Positions 16,185 to 31,499 of a stretch of DNA of 64,000 nucleotides are shown in pieces. The notes below the pieces were generated by a model. The model did not search any database. It saw nothing but the letters and a program-made list of their open reading frames with translations, and had not been told where the DNA came from. Source of the stretch: Bradyrhizobium sp. AZCC 1721 (GTDB lineage Bacteria; Pseudomonadota; Alphaproteobacteria; Rhizobiales; Xanthobacteraceae); contig NZ_JAZHSB010000001.1 of assembly GCF_036924715.1 (NCBI RefSeq), forward strand, positions 4,765,001-4,829,000, read 5' to 3'. The translations under genes and the position numbers were made by a program. The first letter of the stretch is position 1. The number at the start of each line of letters is the position of its first letter.

Positions 16185-16919
16185 ATGACGACGCCCCTGC
16201 TCGCGATCCGCTCGCTGCGGGCGGCCTACGGCAAGATCGAGGCGCTGAAGGGCGTCGATCTCGACATCAGCGCCGGCGAGATCGTCGCCCTGATCGGCGC
16301 CAACGGCGCCGGCAAGTCGACGTTGATGATGACGATCTTCGGCCGGCCCCGTGCCCGCGCCGGCCGCATCGAATTCGACGGCCGGGACATTACCGGCGTG
16401 CCGACGCATGAGATTGCGAGGCTGCGGATTGCCCAGTCGCCCGAGGGCCGCCGGATTTTTCCGCGCATGAGCGTGGCGGAAAACCTGCAGATGGGCGCCG
16501 ACGCCACCGACTCAAGCGAGGCCGATCGGGCGAGCGGCCTGGAACGTGTCTTCGCGCTGTTCCCGCGGCTCAAGGAACGCATGACCCAGCGCGGCGGCAC
16601 GTTGTCCGGCGGCGAGCAGCAGATGCTGGCGATCGGCCGGGCCTTGATGAGCCGGCCGCGCCTGTTGATGCTGGACGAGCCGTCGCTGGGGCTGGCTCCC
16701 CTGATCGCGCGGCAGATTTTCGATGCGATCCGGACCCTGAACCGGCAGGACGGCCTAACCGTGCTGATCGTGGAGCAGAACGCCAACCACGCGCTGAAAC
16801 TGGCCCATCGCGGCTATGTCATGGTCAACGGCCTGATCACGCTGTCCGGAACCGGCAGCGAATTGCTGCAGCGCCCGGAAATCCGCGCCGCCTATCTGGA
16901 GGGCGGCCGCCGGGAGTAG
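16185..16919 (+). CDS. livF: Branched-chain amino-acid ABC transporter ATP-binding protein LivF
   Basis: A 244-residue ABC ATPase with Walker A GANGAGKS (38-45), the LivF-type block IAQSPEGRRIFPRMSVAENL, signature LSGGEQQMLAIGRALM, Walker B LLMLDEPSLGLAP and IVEQNANHALKLAHRGYVM. It is the second nucleotide-binding subunit of the liv transporter. The ATG at 16185 follows a GGAGAG box; longer in-frame readings begin inside the repeat at 16050-16172. Confidence 0.93.
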   Translation: MTTPLLAIRSLRAAYGKIEALKGVDLDISAGEIVALIGANGAGKSTLMMTIFGRPRARAGRIEFDGRDITGVPTHEIARLRIAQSPEGRRIFPRMSVAENLQMGADATDSSEADRASGLERVFALFPRLKERMTQRGGTLSGGEQQMLAIGRALMSRPRLLMLDEPSLGLAPLIARQIFDAIRTLNRQDGLTVLIVEQNANHALKLAHRGYVMVNGLITLSGTGSELLQRPEIRAAYLEGGRRE

Positions 16920-16937
16920 CGAAGTGGGATATCTCCC

Positions 16938-17062
16938 CGGGTCGTCCCCGCGAACGCGGGGACCCATACGCCGCGGCCCACCCTTTAGGGGGACGGGGTA
17001 GCTACCTTCTGCCGCAGTCAGCGCCGGTGGTTATTGGTCCCTGCTTTCGCAGGGACGACAGC
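16938..17062. repeat. Intergenic inverted repeat (GTCGTCCCCGCGAACGC family) between livF and livK
   Basis: The left end gggtcgtccccgcgaacgcggggaccca and right end ggtccctgctttcgcagggacgac are hairpins that also pair with each other. The same family occurs at 32212-32331. The rest of the livF-livK spacer (17063-17210) contains a perfect hairpin acccggc/gccgggt at 17160-17175 and is the probable promoter region of livK. Confidence 0.75.
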
Positions 17063-17210
17063 ATTGCTGCGGCAAGATGCGGCGAAGCGACCGTGGATTT
17101 GCCCGAAATTTGCCGATGACTTCGCCGTAAAATCAGCCGACAATAGGCGTGATTTTGGTACCCGGCCTGCCGGGTGCTTCCTGAAATCGACTGACCTGCG
17201 AGGACACCTC

Positions 17211-18329
17211 ATGAAATCACTGAAACTTATTGGCCTGGCATTGGGCGCATCGCTGGCGCTGTCGACAACGGCGCTGGCGCAGGACATCTCCATCGCAGTG
17301 GCGGGCCCGATGACGGGCGGCGAATCCGCATTCGGCCGCCAGATGAAGAACGGTGCCGAACAATTCGTGGCCGACATCAACGCCGCCGGCGGCGTGCTCG
17401 GCAAGAAGCTGGCGCTGCAGGTCGGCGACGATGCCTGCGACCCGAAGCAGGCGCGCTCGATCGCGGAAAAATTCGCCAGCGCGAAAATCCCGTTCGTCGC
17501 CGGTCACTTTTGCTCGTCGTCGTCGATCCCGGCGTCGGAAGCCTACGCCGACGGCAACGTGCTGCAGATCACGCCGGCCTCGACCAACCCGTTGTTCACC
17601 GAGCGCAAGCTCTGGAACGTGGCGCGCGTCTGCGGCCGTGACGATCAGCAGGGCCTGGTTGCCGCCGACTACATCGTCAAGAACTACAAGGGCAAGAACA
17701 TCGCCATCCTCAACGACAAGACCACTTACGGCAAGGGTCTCGCCGACGAAACCAAGAAGGCGCTCAACAAGGCCGGCGTCACCGAAAAGTTGTTCGAGTC
17801 CTACAACAAGGGCGACAAGGACTTTAACGCGATCGTGTCGCGGCTGAAGCGCGACAATATCGATCTGGTCTTTGTCGGGGGCTATCATCAAGAATCCGGC
17901 CTCATTCTGCGCCAGATGCGCGACCAGGGCCTCAAGACGGTGTTGATGGCGGGCGACGCGCTGAACGACAAGGAGTTCGCCTCGATCGCCGGTCCGGCCG
18001 CGGAGGGCACGCTGTTCACCTTCGGTCCCGATCCGCGCAACAAGGCGACCGCGAAGGCGATCGTCGAGAAGTTCAAGGGCAAGAACATCGATCCCGAAGG
18101 CTACACCCTCTACACCTACGCCGCGATGCAGGTCTGGTCGCAGGCGGTGGCGAAGGCCAAGACGACCGAGCCGAAGAAGGTCATGGAGACCATCAAGGCC
18201 GGCGAATGGGACACCGTGCTCGGCAAGCTGGGCTTCGACGCCAAGGGTGACATCAAGGTGATCGACTACGTCGTCTACAAGTGGGACGCCAAAGGCAACT
18301 ACGCCGAGATCCATCCGAAGGCCTCCTGA
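17211..18329 (+). CDS. livK: Branched-chain amino-acid ABC transporter substrate-binding protein LivK
   Basis: A 372-residue periplasmic binding protein. Residues 1-23 are a signal peptide (LGASLALSTTALAQ, cleavage before DISIAVAGPMTGG). The mature part has the type I periplasmic fold: GKKLALQVGDDACDPKQARSIAEK, VAGHFCSSSSIPASEAY, and ITPASTNPLFTERK. It captures the amino acid and delivers it to LivHM. The ATG at 17211 has a GAGG box and a clean signal peptide. It is followed by a strong terminator at 18352 and closes the liv locus. Confidence 0.92.
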   Translation: MKSLKLIGLALGASLALSTTALAQDISIAVAGPMTGGESAFGRQMKNGAEQFVADINAAGGVLGKKLALQVGDDACDPKQARSIAEKFASAKIPFVAGHFCSSSSIPASEAYADGNVLQITPASTNPLFTERKLWNVARVCGRDDQQGLVAADYIVKNYKGKNIAILNDKTTYGKGLADETKKALNKAGVTEKLFESYNKGDKDFNAIVSRLKRDNIDLVFVGGYHQESGLILRQMRDQGLKTVLMAGDALNDKEFASIAGPAAEGTLFTFGPDPRNKATAKAIVEKFKGKNIDPEGYTLYTYAAMQVWSQAVAKAKTTEPKKVMETIKAGEWDTVLGKLGFDAKGDIKVIDYVVYKWDAKGNYAEIHPKAS

Positions 18330-18351
18330 TCCCTTCGACGATCACAACATC

Positions 18352-18383
18352 AAACGCCCCGGCCTACCGGGGGCGTTTTTATT
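18352..18383 (+). terminator. Intrinsic terminator after livK
   Basis: aaacgccccgg, loop ccta, ccgggggcgttt, then tttattttc: an 11-bp GC-rich stem with a T-rich tail, beginning 23 bp after the livK stop codon. Confidence 0.9.
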
Positions 18384-18589
18384 TTCGGTTCCGAATAATT
18401 TTTAACCGGCTGGAACAATTAGGTTCCCACGGCATTGTGGAGGGTTGGGGCTGAGTTCCATGTCATTGATTTCACGACCTTAACCGTTATTCCAGCTTGA
18501 TCTGCCGCAGGGCAGCGGGTCTATTTCGTGAAATTGCATCTCAGCCAATGAGATTTTGAGATTTTGCGCGAACTGGCCGAGGAGACACC

Positions 18590-24874
<6,285 letters not shown>

Positions 24875-24887
24875 CGGGCGTAAGCAG

Positions 24888-26384
24888 ATGATGGATCAAG
24901 AGAAGGTAAACATTCTTCTAGTTGACGATCAGCCGGCGAAGCTGCTCGCCTATGAGGTCATCCTGAAAGAACTCGGCGAGAACCTGGTCAAGGCCTCGTC
25001 CGGGCGCGAAGCGCTCGAATTCCTGCTCAAGAACGATGTTGCCATCATCCTGGTCGACGTCTGCATGCCGGAACTCGACGGGTTCGAGCTCGCCGCCATG
25101 ATCCGCGAACATCCCCGCTTCCAGAAGACGGCGATGATCTTCATCTCCGCGATCCAGGTCAGCGACATCGACCGGCTGCGCGGCTATGAGATGGGCGCGG
25201 TCGACTACGTTCCGGTGCCTGTGGTGCCCGAAGTGTTGCGCGCCAAGATCAAGGTGTTCGCGGAGCTCTATCGCAAAACGCGCCAGCTCGAACAGCTCAA
25301 CGTCGAACTCGAGGACCGGGTTCGCGCACGCACCGCCGAACTCGAGGAATCGCACGCCAGGCTTCTGGAAAGCGAACAGCGCCGCAGTCTGGCGATCGCG
25401 GCCGGAAAGATGGGCTCCTGGGACTGGGACTGGGTCAATGGCGACTTTATGTGGGACGAAGGCCAATATCAGATCCTCGGCGTCGATCCCGGCAAGTTCG
25501 AACTGACGCCGGCCAATATCCAGGCGCTGCTTCACCCTGACGACGTTCATGAATTGCACGAGGCGTGGGCCAGCTTCGCCCGGGGCGCGAAATCATACGA
25601 AGCGGAATTCCGCATCATCCGGCCGAATGGCGAGGTGCGCTGGTGCGCGGGAACGGCGGCGGCAAGTACCGACAAGGGCGGCCGCGTCATCCGCGTCAGC
25701 GGCGTCACCGTCGACATCACCGAACGCAAGCAGGCCGAAGAGCGGCAAAGCCTGCTGGCGCGGGAGGTCGACCACCGCGCCAAGAACGCGCTGGCGCTCG
25801 CGCAATCCATCGTCCGATTGACGCGCGGCGACAATGTGAAAAGCTACGTCCGTTCCGTCGAAGGACGGATCAATGCGCTGGCGCGCGTGCACACCGTGCT
25901 CTCGCTCTCGAGCTGGCAGGGCGCCGAAATACGCAAACTGATCGATGAGGAGCTGGCGCCCTATTCCACCGGCGACCAGATCGACTTGTCCGGCCCGGAG
26001 ATCCATCTCGAGCCGGCGACGGCTCAAACGGTTGCACTGGCGCTGCACGAGCTCGTAACCAATTCGGCGAAGTACGGCGCGCTGTCTGCGTTGTCGGGCC
26101 GGCTGTCGGTGTGTTGGGAAGACCAGGCGGGCCTTCTCAAGATCATATGGTCGGAGACTGGCGGGCCACATGTCGAGAAGCCGGTGTCGCGAGGGTTCGG
26201 AACCAGAAGCGTCATCGCCAGCATCGAGTCGCAGCTCGGTGGCCGGGCGGAATTCGACTGGCGCCCGGAAGGCCTCGTGTGCCGCCTGTCGGTTCCGTTG
26301 TCGCAACGGCAGTTTGGCGCCGATCCGGTTTCGATCCTTGAGGCTGCTGTCGATGGCAATGGTCTGCGACGCGCTGAGCGGTAA
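24888..26384 (+). CDS. REC-PAS-HWE family sensor kinase
   Basis: A 498-residue cytosolic protein. It has an N-terminal receiver domain (residues 7-125, acidic pocket D13/D14, phosphoacceptor D57 in LVDVCMP), a coiled-coil linker (130-165), a PAS domain (about 170-280, ending VTVDITERKQAEER), and an HWE-type kinase with phosphoacceptor H296 in REVDHRAKNALALAQ. The normally conserved receiver lysine is replaced (DYVPVPV instead of the usual KP motif). It follows the giant kinase by 13 bp, so a phosphorelay from one of its REC domains is plausible. Its last 58 codons overlap a response regulator on the other strand. Confidence 0.88.
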   Translation: MMDQEKVNILLVDDQPAKLLAYEVILKELGENLVKASSGREALEFLLKNDVAIILVDVCMPELDGFELAAMIREHPRFQKTAMIFISAIQVSDIDRLRGYEMGAVDYVPVPVVPEVLRAKIKVFAELYRKTRQLEQLNVELEDRVRARTAELEESHARLLESEQRRSLAIAAGKMGSWDWDWVNGDFMWDEGQYQILGVDPGKFELTPANIQALLHPDDVHELHEAWASFARGAKSYEAEFRIIRPNGEVRWCAGTAAASTDKGGRVIRVSGVTVDITERKQAEERQSLLAREVDHRAKNALALAQSIVRLTRGDNVKSYVRSVEGRINALARVHTVLSLSSWQGAEIRKLIDEELAPYSTGDQIDLSGPEIHLEPATAQTVALALHELVTNSAKYGALSALSGRLSVCWEDQAGLLKIIWSETGGPHVEKPVSRGFGTRSVIASIESQLGGRAEFDWRPEGLVCRLSVPLSQRQFGADPVSILEAAVDGNGLRRAER

Positions 26385-26730
26385 GACTGTCGATCGCACG
26401 CATCAAATCCGGCGGACGAAACGGCTTCTGCAGACAGATGACGTCGGAAAGTTCTGGCGTTTCGGACAGAAGGTCCAGCGCGGTCATTCCCGAAATCGCA
26501 ATGACAGGCAGGTCCGGCACGCGGGCGCGCACCGCTGCAATCAGATCGGAGCCGTTAGTGCCCTGCAAAAAGATGTCGACGATCGCAAGGTCGAAGCTCG
26601 CATCTTCGAACAGCTTCAATGCGGATGCGGCGCTGTCTGCCTCGACGATTTCAAAACGATGGATACGCAGCACGATAGAAATCATCGTGCGGACGTCGGC
26701 CTGATCGTCAACAACAAGCACGCGGGGCAT
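26212..26730 (-). CDS. Single-domain response regulator with a divergent C-terminal tail
   Basis: A 172-residue protein with a canonical receiver domain at residues 1-120 (MPRVLVVDDQ, phosphoacceptor D52 in IVDIFLQG, ISGMTALD, and CLQKPFRPPDL with the conserved lysine). The ATG at 26730 has a GGGAGG box. The remaining 50 residues are Arg/Pro/Gln-rich, without a recognised output domain, and are encoded on the strand opposite the 3' end of the HWE kinase gene, so the tail may be constrained by that overlap. It probably receives phosphate from one of the neighbouring kinases. Confidence 0.82.
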   Translation of the reverse strand: MPRVLVVDDQADVRTMISIVLRIHRFEIVEADSAASALKLFEDASFDLAIVDIFLQGTNGSDLIAAVRARVPDLPVIAISGMTALDLLSETPELSDVICLQKPFRPPDLMRAIDSLTAQRVADHCHRQQPQGSKPDRRQTAVATTEPTGGTRGLPGASRIPPGHRAATRCWR

Positions 26731-27020
26731 CGAAGCCTCCCGGGTCGATCGCACGAGCTTACGACGCGAATCCGTGGTTTCGGCGGTTCCGCAGTCTTTA
26801 TTCGGCCGGTCGGTAAAGAGGTGGTTACCTCAATCGGCTTCCCTGCTGTTTCCTTCAGGTGATACGTGACCTTGGGTTGATTCCCGCCGCGGCGTCGCTA
26901 GCGTAGCTTGGCGGTGCGGTTCCTACTGGTATCATGTCCGGCCGCATCGGATGCATTGTTGTTGCGGGTCTTATAGCTTCTGTGATGGCGCGTTCGCTGC
27001 CAGTTTGGCCGGAAGACGAT

Positions 27021-29414
27021 ATGGGTAACGAGCGCAACATCTTTCTTTCCACGATGAAGGCGACGCGCAGCGATCGCACGGCTGCGCTGGCCGTGGTCGG
27101 CTTCTCGGCGGTGCTGTTCGCCTGCGCCGTGCCATTTGCCGGCGTGCCGCTTGCCCCGGTGCCCGCGTTCGTCGCCAGCTACCAGTCCGCATTGGCGATC
27201 AACGACCTGATCACCGCTGTCCTGCTGTTTTCACAGTTCGCGATGACCCGCTCACGGGGGCTGCTGTTGCTGGCGAGCGGATATTTGTTCACGGCGATGG
27301 CGGCCATCGTCCATGCCCTCACCTTTCCCGGCCTGTTCGCGCCCGGTGGGCTGCTCGGTGCGGGACCGCAGACCACCGTTTGGCTCTACATGGTCTGGCA
27401 CGGCGTATTCCCGCTACTGGTGCTGGGTTATGCGCTACTGAGGGCGACGGACAACGAGGAGATACGAGGCTCGGCCGGCACGGCCGTCGTTACGAGCATC
27501 GTTGCGGTCAGTGTCGCGATGGCCGCATTCACCTGGCTCGTCACCGCCCAGCACGATCGTCTGCCGATCCTTCTAAGCGGCGGTCATTACACGCCCATCA
27601 TGCTAGGCGTGGTCTCGACCGTATGGTGCCTGAGCTTCGCTGCATTGACGGTGCTGTGGCTTCGCAGGCCTCATTTCGTTCTCGACGTCTGGCTGATGGT
27701 CGTGATGAGCGCCTGGTTGTTCGACATCGCCCTGTCGGCGATGCTGAACGTGGCGCGGTTCGATGTCGGCTTCTATCTCGGCCGCATCTACGGCCTCTGC
27801 GCCGCGAGTTTCGTGCTCGCCGTGCTGCTCGTCGACAACGTCGGCCTGCAAGCCAAGCTCGCGCGTCTGCTCGGAACATCGCGTACGGAAAGCAAGCGAA
27901 CGGAGCAGGCGCTCGACCAGGAGATGGAGGAACGGCGGCGCATATTCGAATCTTCGAACGACCTCATCCTGGTAAGCGATTCTGTGGGGAATTTGATCCA
28001 GGTCAGCCCGAGCGTCAGCGACATCCTTGGCTATCAGCCCTCGGAAATGGTTGGGCACAACGCGATCAAGTTCATCCACCCCGACGACCTCGAACACACC
28101 CGCAGGGAGATGCGGGCGGGGCGACGGGGACAAAGCAAGCGCAATTTCGAGACGCGCTATATCAGCAAGGAGGGGAAGACCGTCGCGCTGAACTGGACCG
28201 GCACGTGGTCGGAGCCGGTCCGCCGCCATTTCTTCATCGGCCGCGACCTGACCGAAAAGCAGGCTGCGGAAGCCCAATTGCGGCATGCGCAGAAGATGGA
28301 TGCGGTCGGCCAGCTCACAGGCGGCGTGGCGCACGACTTCAACAACATCCTGACCGTGATCACCGGCACCATCGGCATTCTAGAAGAAGCGGTCGCCGAT
28401 CAGCCCCAGCTCGCCGCCGTAACCAAGCTGATCGATGAGGCCGCCGAACGCGGGGCCAATTTGACCAAGCATCTGCTCGCCTTTGCACGCAAGCAGCCGC
28501 TGCAGCCCGTCGAAGTCGACGTCAATGCGCTGGTGCTGGAGGCGGCCAAGCTGCTGCACCCCACGCTCGGCGAACACATCGAAATCACGCCGCTACTGGC
28601 CGAGGATGCGTGGACCGCGCTGGCCGATCCGAACCAGCTCACCACGGCCGTCCTCAATCTGGCCATCAACGCGCGTGACGCCATGCCCAATGGCGGCAAG
28701 CTTGCGCTCGAGACCAGCAATGTCTTTCTCGACGAAACCTATGCGAGCATGCAGAGCGAGGTCACATCAGGCAATTACGTGATGATCGCAGTCAGCGACA
28801 CCGGCTCCGGAATCCCGCCCGCGCTGCTCGAACGGGTATTCGAACCCTTTTTCACGACCAAGGAAGTCGGCAGGGGCACCGGCCTCGGGCTGAGCATGGT
28901 GTTCGGCTTCGTCAAGCAGTCGGGCGGCCACGTCAAGATCTACAGTGAGGAAGGCCACGGCACCTCCGTCAAGATCTATTTGCCGCGGGCAACGGGATTG
29001 CAGCAGACCGCGGCGGAAGCGCTGGTCTCGGGAAATATCGAGGGCGGCACCGAAACTGTCCTCGTCGTCGAGGACGATGCGCTGGTGCGGCGCTATGTGA
29101 TCACCCAGATCGAGAGCCTGGGCTACACCACCCTGGAGGCAGCCAACGCTTCCGATGCGTTGCGCATCATCGACGATGTCCCGAACGTCGACCTGCTGTT
29201 TACCGACGTAATCATGCCCGGCATCATGAACGGCCGCCAGCTCGTCGACGAAGCGCTGAAGCGCCGGCCTGACCTCAAGACGCTCTACACCTCGGGATAT
29301 ACCGAAAACGCCATCGTCCATCACGGCCGCCTGGATTCCGGCGTGTTGCTGCTGGCGAAGCCCTATCGCAAATCCGAGCTTGCCCGGATGATCCGGCTGG
29401 CGCTTGCCAGTTGA
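27021..29414 (+). CDS. Membrane-bound hybrid histidine kinase (MASE-type sensor, PAS, HisKA, HATPase, REC)
   Basis: A 797-residue inner-membrane kinase. Residues about 20-270 contain seven to eight hydrophobic segments resembling a MASE4-type integral sensor. Then come a PAS domain (FESSNDLILVSDSVGNLIQVSPS), a HisKA domain with phosphoacceptor His near 437 (GGVAHDFNNIL), an HATPase (NLAINARDAMP, DTGSGIP, GTGLGLSMV), and a C-terminal receiver (VLVVEDDALVRRY, DVIMPGIMNG, LAKPYRKSEL). The ATG at 27021 has a GGAAG box; an upstream in-frame ATG at 26934 would add 29 residues. It is the last gene of the signalling island. Confidence 0.88.
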   Translation: MGNERNIFLSTMKATRSDRTAALAVVGFSAVLFACAVPFAGVPLAPVPAFVASYQSALAINDLITAVLLFSQFAMTRSRGLLLLASGYLFTAMAAIVHALTFPGLFAPGGLLGAGPQTTVWLYMVWHGVFPLLVLGYALLRATDNEEIRGSAGTAVVTSIVAVSVAMAAFTWLVTAQHDRLPILLSGGHYTPIMLGVVSTVWCLSFAALTVLWLRRPHFVLDVWLMVVMSAWLFDIALSAMLNVARFDVGFYLGRIYGLCAASFVLAVLLVDNVGLQAKLARLLGTSRTESKRTEQALDQEMEERRRIFESSNDLILVSDSVGNLIQVSPSVSDILGYQPSEMVGHNAIKFIHPDDLEHTRREMRAGRRGQSKRNFETRYISKEGKTVALNWTGTWSEPVRRHFFIGRDLTEKQAAEAQLRHAQKMDAVGQLTGGVAHDFNNILTVITGTIGILEEAVADQPQLAAVTKLIDEAAERGANLTKHLLAFARKQPLQPVEVDVNALVLEAAKLLHPTLGEHIEITPLLAEDAWTALADPNQLTTAVLNLAINARDAMPNGGKLALETSNVFLDETYASMQSEVTSGNYVMIAVSDTGSGIPPALLERVFEPFFTTKEVGRGTGLGLSMVFGFVKQSGGHVKIYSEEGHGTSVKIYLPRATGLQQTAAEALVSGNIEGGTETVLVVEDDALVRRYVITQIESLGYTTLEAANASDALRIIDDVPNVDLLFTDVIMPGIMNGRQLVDEALKRRPDLKTLYTSGYTENAIVHHGRLDSGVLLLAKPYRKSELARMIRLALAS

Positions 29415-29483
29415 AGCAAGCCCGGCGGCTGATATATCCGTGGATGGCACGCCAAAACGGATGCAGCCCCACGGACCGGCGCT

Positions 29484-30479
29484 TTGAAAAACCTGCTCAC
29501 CGATATTTCCGGCGTTCGCGTCGGCCACGCCCATGACGCTAGCGTCGCCTCGGGCGTCACCGCGATCCTGTTCGACTCGCCCGCAGTGGCCTCGATCGAC
29601 GTGCGCGGCGGCGGCCCCGGCACCCGCGAGGAAGCGCTGCTCAGCCCTGAGAGCACCGTCGAGGCAATCGACGGCATCGCGCTTGCCGGCGGTTCAGCGC
29701 TCGGACTGGATGCCGCCGGCGGCGTGCAGGCCTGGCTTGCCGAACAGGGGCGCGGTTTTCGCATCCGTGACGCAGTCATCCCGATCGTTCCGGGCGCGAT
29801 CTGCTTCGATCTGCTCAACGGCGGCAACAAGGCATGGGGACGCTTTCCCCCCTATCGCGATCTCGGCTACGCCGCGGCCAATGCAGCGGCTGCCGATTTC
29901 GCGCTCGGCAGCGTCGGCGCCGGCCTTGGCGCGACCACTGCCAATTTCAAGGGCGGCCTCGGCTCCGCTTCGGCACAGACCGACGGCGGCGTGACCGTCG
30001 GCGCGCTTGCGGTGGTCAATGCGGTGGGCAGCGTGACGATCGGCGACGGCCCGTGGTTCTGGGCGGCGCCGTTCGAGAAGGACAACGAGTTTGGCGGGCG
30101 AGGACTGCCGCCCTCGTTCACGCCCGATATGCTGAGAGCCCGCCTCAAGGGTGCGCCGTTAGCCACTCCGTCGCAGAACACCACGCTGGTGGTCGTCGTC
30201 ACCGATGCGGTGCTGACCAAACCGCAGGCCAGGCGGCTCGCAATGATCGCGCAAACCGGCATGGCGCGCGCCATCTATCCCGTGCATGCGCCGCTGGACG
30301 GCGACGTGGTGTTTGCCGCCGCGACCGGCAAGAAGCCGATCGATCCACTGTTCGGCCTCACCGAACTCGGCATGGTGGCTGCCAATACGGTCGCGCGCGC
30401 AATCGCGCGCGGCGTCCATGCTGCGACCGCGCTACCTTTTCCGGGTGCGCTCCCGGCATGGAGCGATCGGTTCGGTTAG
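29484..30479 (+). CDS. P1 family (DmpA-type) peptidase
   Basis: A 331-residue protein of the DmpA/ornithine-acetyltransferase fold: LTDISGVRVGHAHD at the N terminus, VDVRGGGPGTREE, GIALAGGSALGLDAAGGV, and NGGNKAWGRFPPYRDLGY. The autoproteolysis site and nucleophile are expected at the Thr pair in SQNTTLVVVVTDA (about residues 232-234). Family members are N-terminal-nucleophile aminopeptidases/amidases that cut themselves into two chains. The start is a TTG at 29484. It is a single gene convergent with the EF-hand gene; the natural substrate is unknown. Confidence 0.85.
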   Translation: MKNLLTDISGVRVGHAHDASVASGVTAILFDSPAVASIDVRGGGPGTREEALLSPESTVEAIDGIALAGGSALGLDAAGGVQAWLAEQGRGFRIRDAVIPIVPGAICFDLLNGGNKAWGRFPPYRDLGYAAANAAAADFALGSVGAGLGATTANFKGGLGSASAQTDGGVTVGALAVVNAVGSVTIGDGPWFWAAPFEKDNEFGGRGLPPSFTPDMLRARLKGAPLATPSQNTTLVVVVTDAVLTKPQARRLAMIAQTGMARAIYPVHAPLDGDVVFAAATGKKPIDPLFGLTELGMVAANTVARAIARGVHAATALPFPGALPAWSDRFG

Positions 30480-30491
30480 AGCATGGTCCGC

Positions 30492-31238
30492 TCAGGCGCT
30501 GACCGAGAGCGAGGCGGTGGCCGCGGACGCAATCGCCTTGGCTTCGCGCTGAATCATCTGCTCGATGAAATTGTAGGACGATGTCGCTGATGCGGACGAG
30601 CTTCCGGAAGCCGGCGACGTCATCGCCACTTTCGAGCCATCCGCATAGGTCAGCGACGTCGTTACCGAACCGTCGCTGTTGGTGACGGTCGTGGTGGTGG
30701 CACCTTGCCATGTCTGGGAGACTGGATCGGAGCCTGATCCATCACTACCGCCCGCCTCATCGCGATCGCGATGATGGCCCTTGTCGGGCCGGAGCGCCGA
30801 TGCCAGCTCCTTGATGCTGACCGAGCCGTCGCCGTCCTGATCGAGTTTTCCGAACACGCTATCGGCCTGCCCAATGTTGGTGCCGCCCGCGCCAAGCGCC
30901 TCTTCGAATTCCGTCTTGCTGATCTTGCCATCACCGTCGCCGTCGATCTGCCCGAACAGGTCCTTCAGCGCGGCGTGGCGGGTCTTTAAGGCCGTCCCCG
31001 ATCCTCCCGAGGACTGGCTTTGCGCGTCAAGCAGCGCGCTCATGGTTTCCGGCGATATCGTCGAAAAGCCGTTGCTTGAGCCTGCCTCTGGACCGATCGA
31101 AGCCGGCGCAGTTGGGGACGACTGGCCGAAGCTTGCGAAGTTCTGGCTGAGGCCGGTGGTTGGCGCAGACGATTTCGACGACGTCAGCGCCTTGAGGGCA
31201 TCGATGGCCGATGACGCGGCGCCCAGAGCAAAGAACAT
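30492..31238 (-). CDS. EF-hand calcium-binding protein
   Basis: A 248-residue protein with two clear EF-hand loops: DGDGDGKISKTEFEEAL (about 98-114) and DQDGDGSVSIKELASAL (about 132-148). Flanking regions are rich in Ser, Gly and Thr. A degenerate loop may be present in the C-terminal half (NSDGSVTTSLTYADGS). There is no convincing signal peptide, although the N terminus MFFALGAASSAIDALKAL is mildly hydrophobic and a non-classical secretion route is possible. The ATG has a GGAG box. It probably senses or buffers calcium; no partner gene is adjacent. Confidence 0.83.
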   Translation of the reverse strand: MFFALGAASSAIDALKALTSSKSSAPTTGLSQNFASFGQSSPTAPASIGPEAGSSNGFSTISPETMSALLDAQSQSSGGSGTALKTRHAALKDLFGQIDGDGDGKISKTEFEEALGAGGTNIGQADSVFGKLDQDGDGSVSIKELASALRPDKGHHRDRDEAGGSDGSGSDPVSQTWQGATTTTVTNSDGSVTTSLTYADGSKVAMTSPASGSSSASATSSYNFIEQMIQREAKAIASAATASLSVSA

Positions 31239-31499
31239 GGCGGAACTCCAACAATGCCGCGCGTAAAGCGGCCCACAGCTCGTGTTCCGTTTTCCTCAGC
31301 AAGCGCCATGCCATGAAGAAAAAGCCAATAAAATCGGGCTTTCCTTCACCCCTTCCGGTCCAGCGAAGTCGGCAATAGCTGCCCGCCGCGGCAGATTTTT
31401 CCGCCCACAGGAGACGGCGGCGCCGCGCATTGCCCCGGGCCCTCCTGCATGTTACGCGGGGCCGTTCCTCCTTCTCGCAAGCCTTTCGGGAAAACGCAC

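Noticed and set aside
18405..18440. GGAAC motif upstream of the giant kinase as an EcfG stress-sigma promoter
   Set aside because: GGAAC occurs, but no CGTT -10 element is found at the required 16-17 bp spacing; the motif is part of a small inverted repeat GGAAC...GTTCC.
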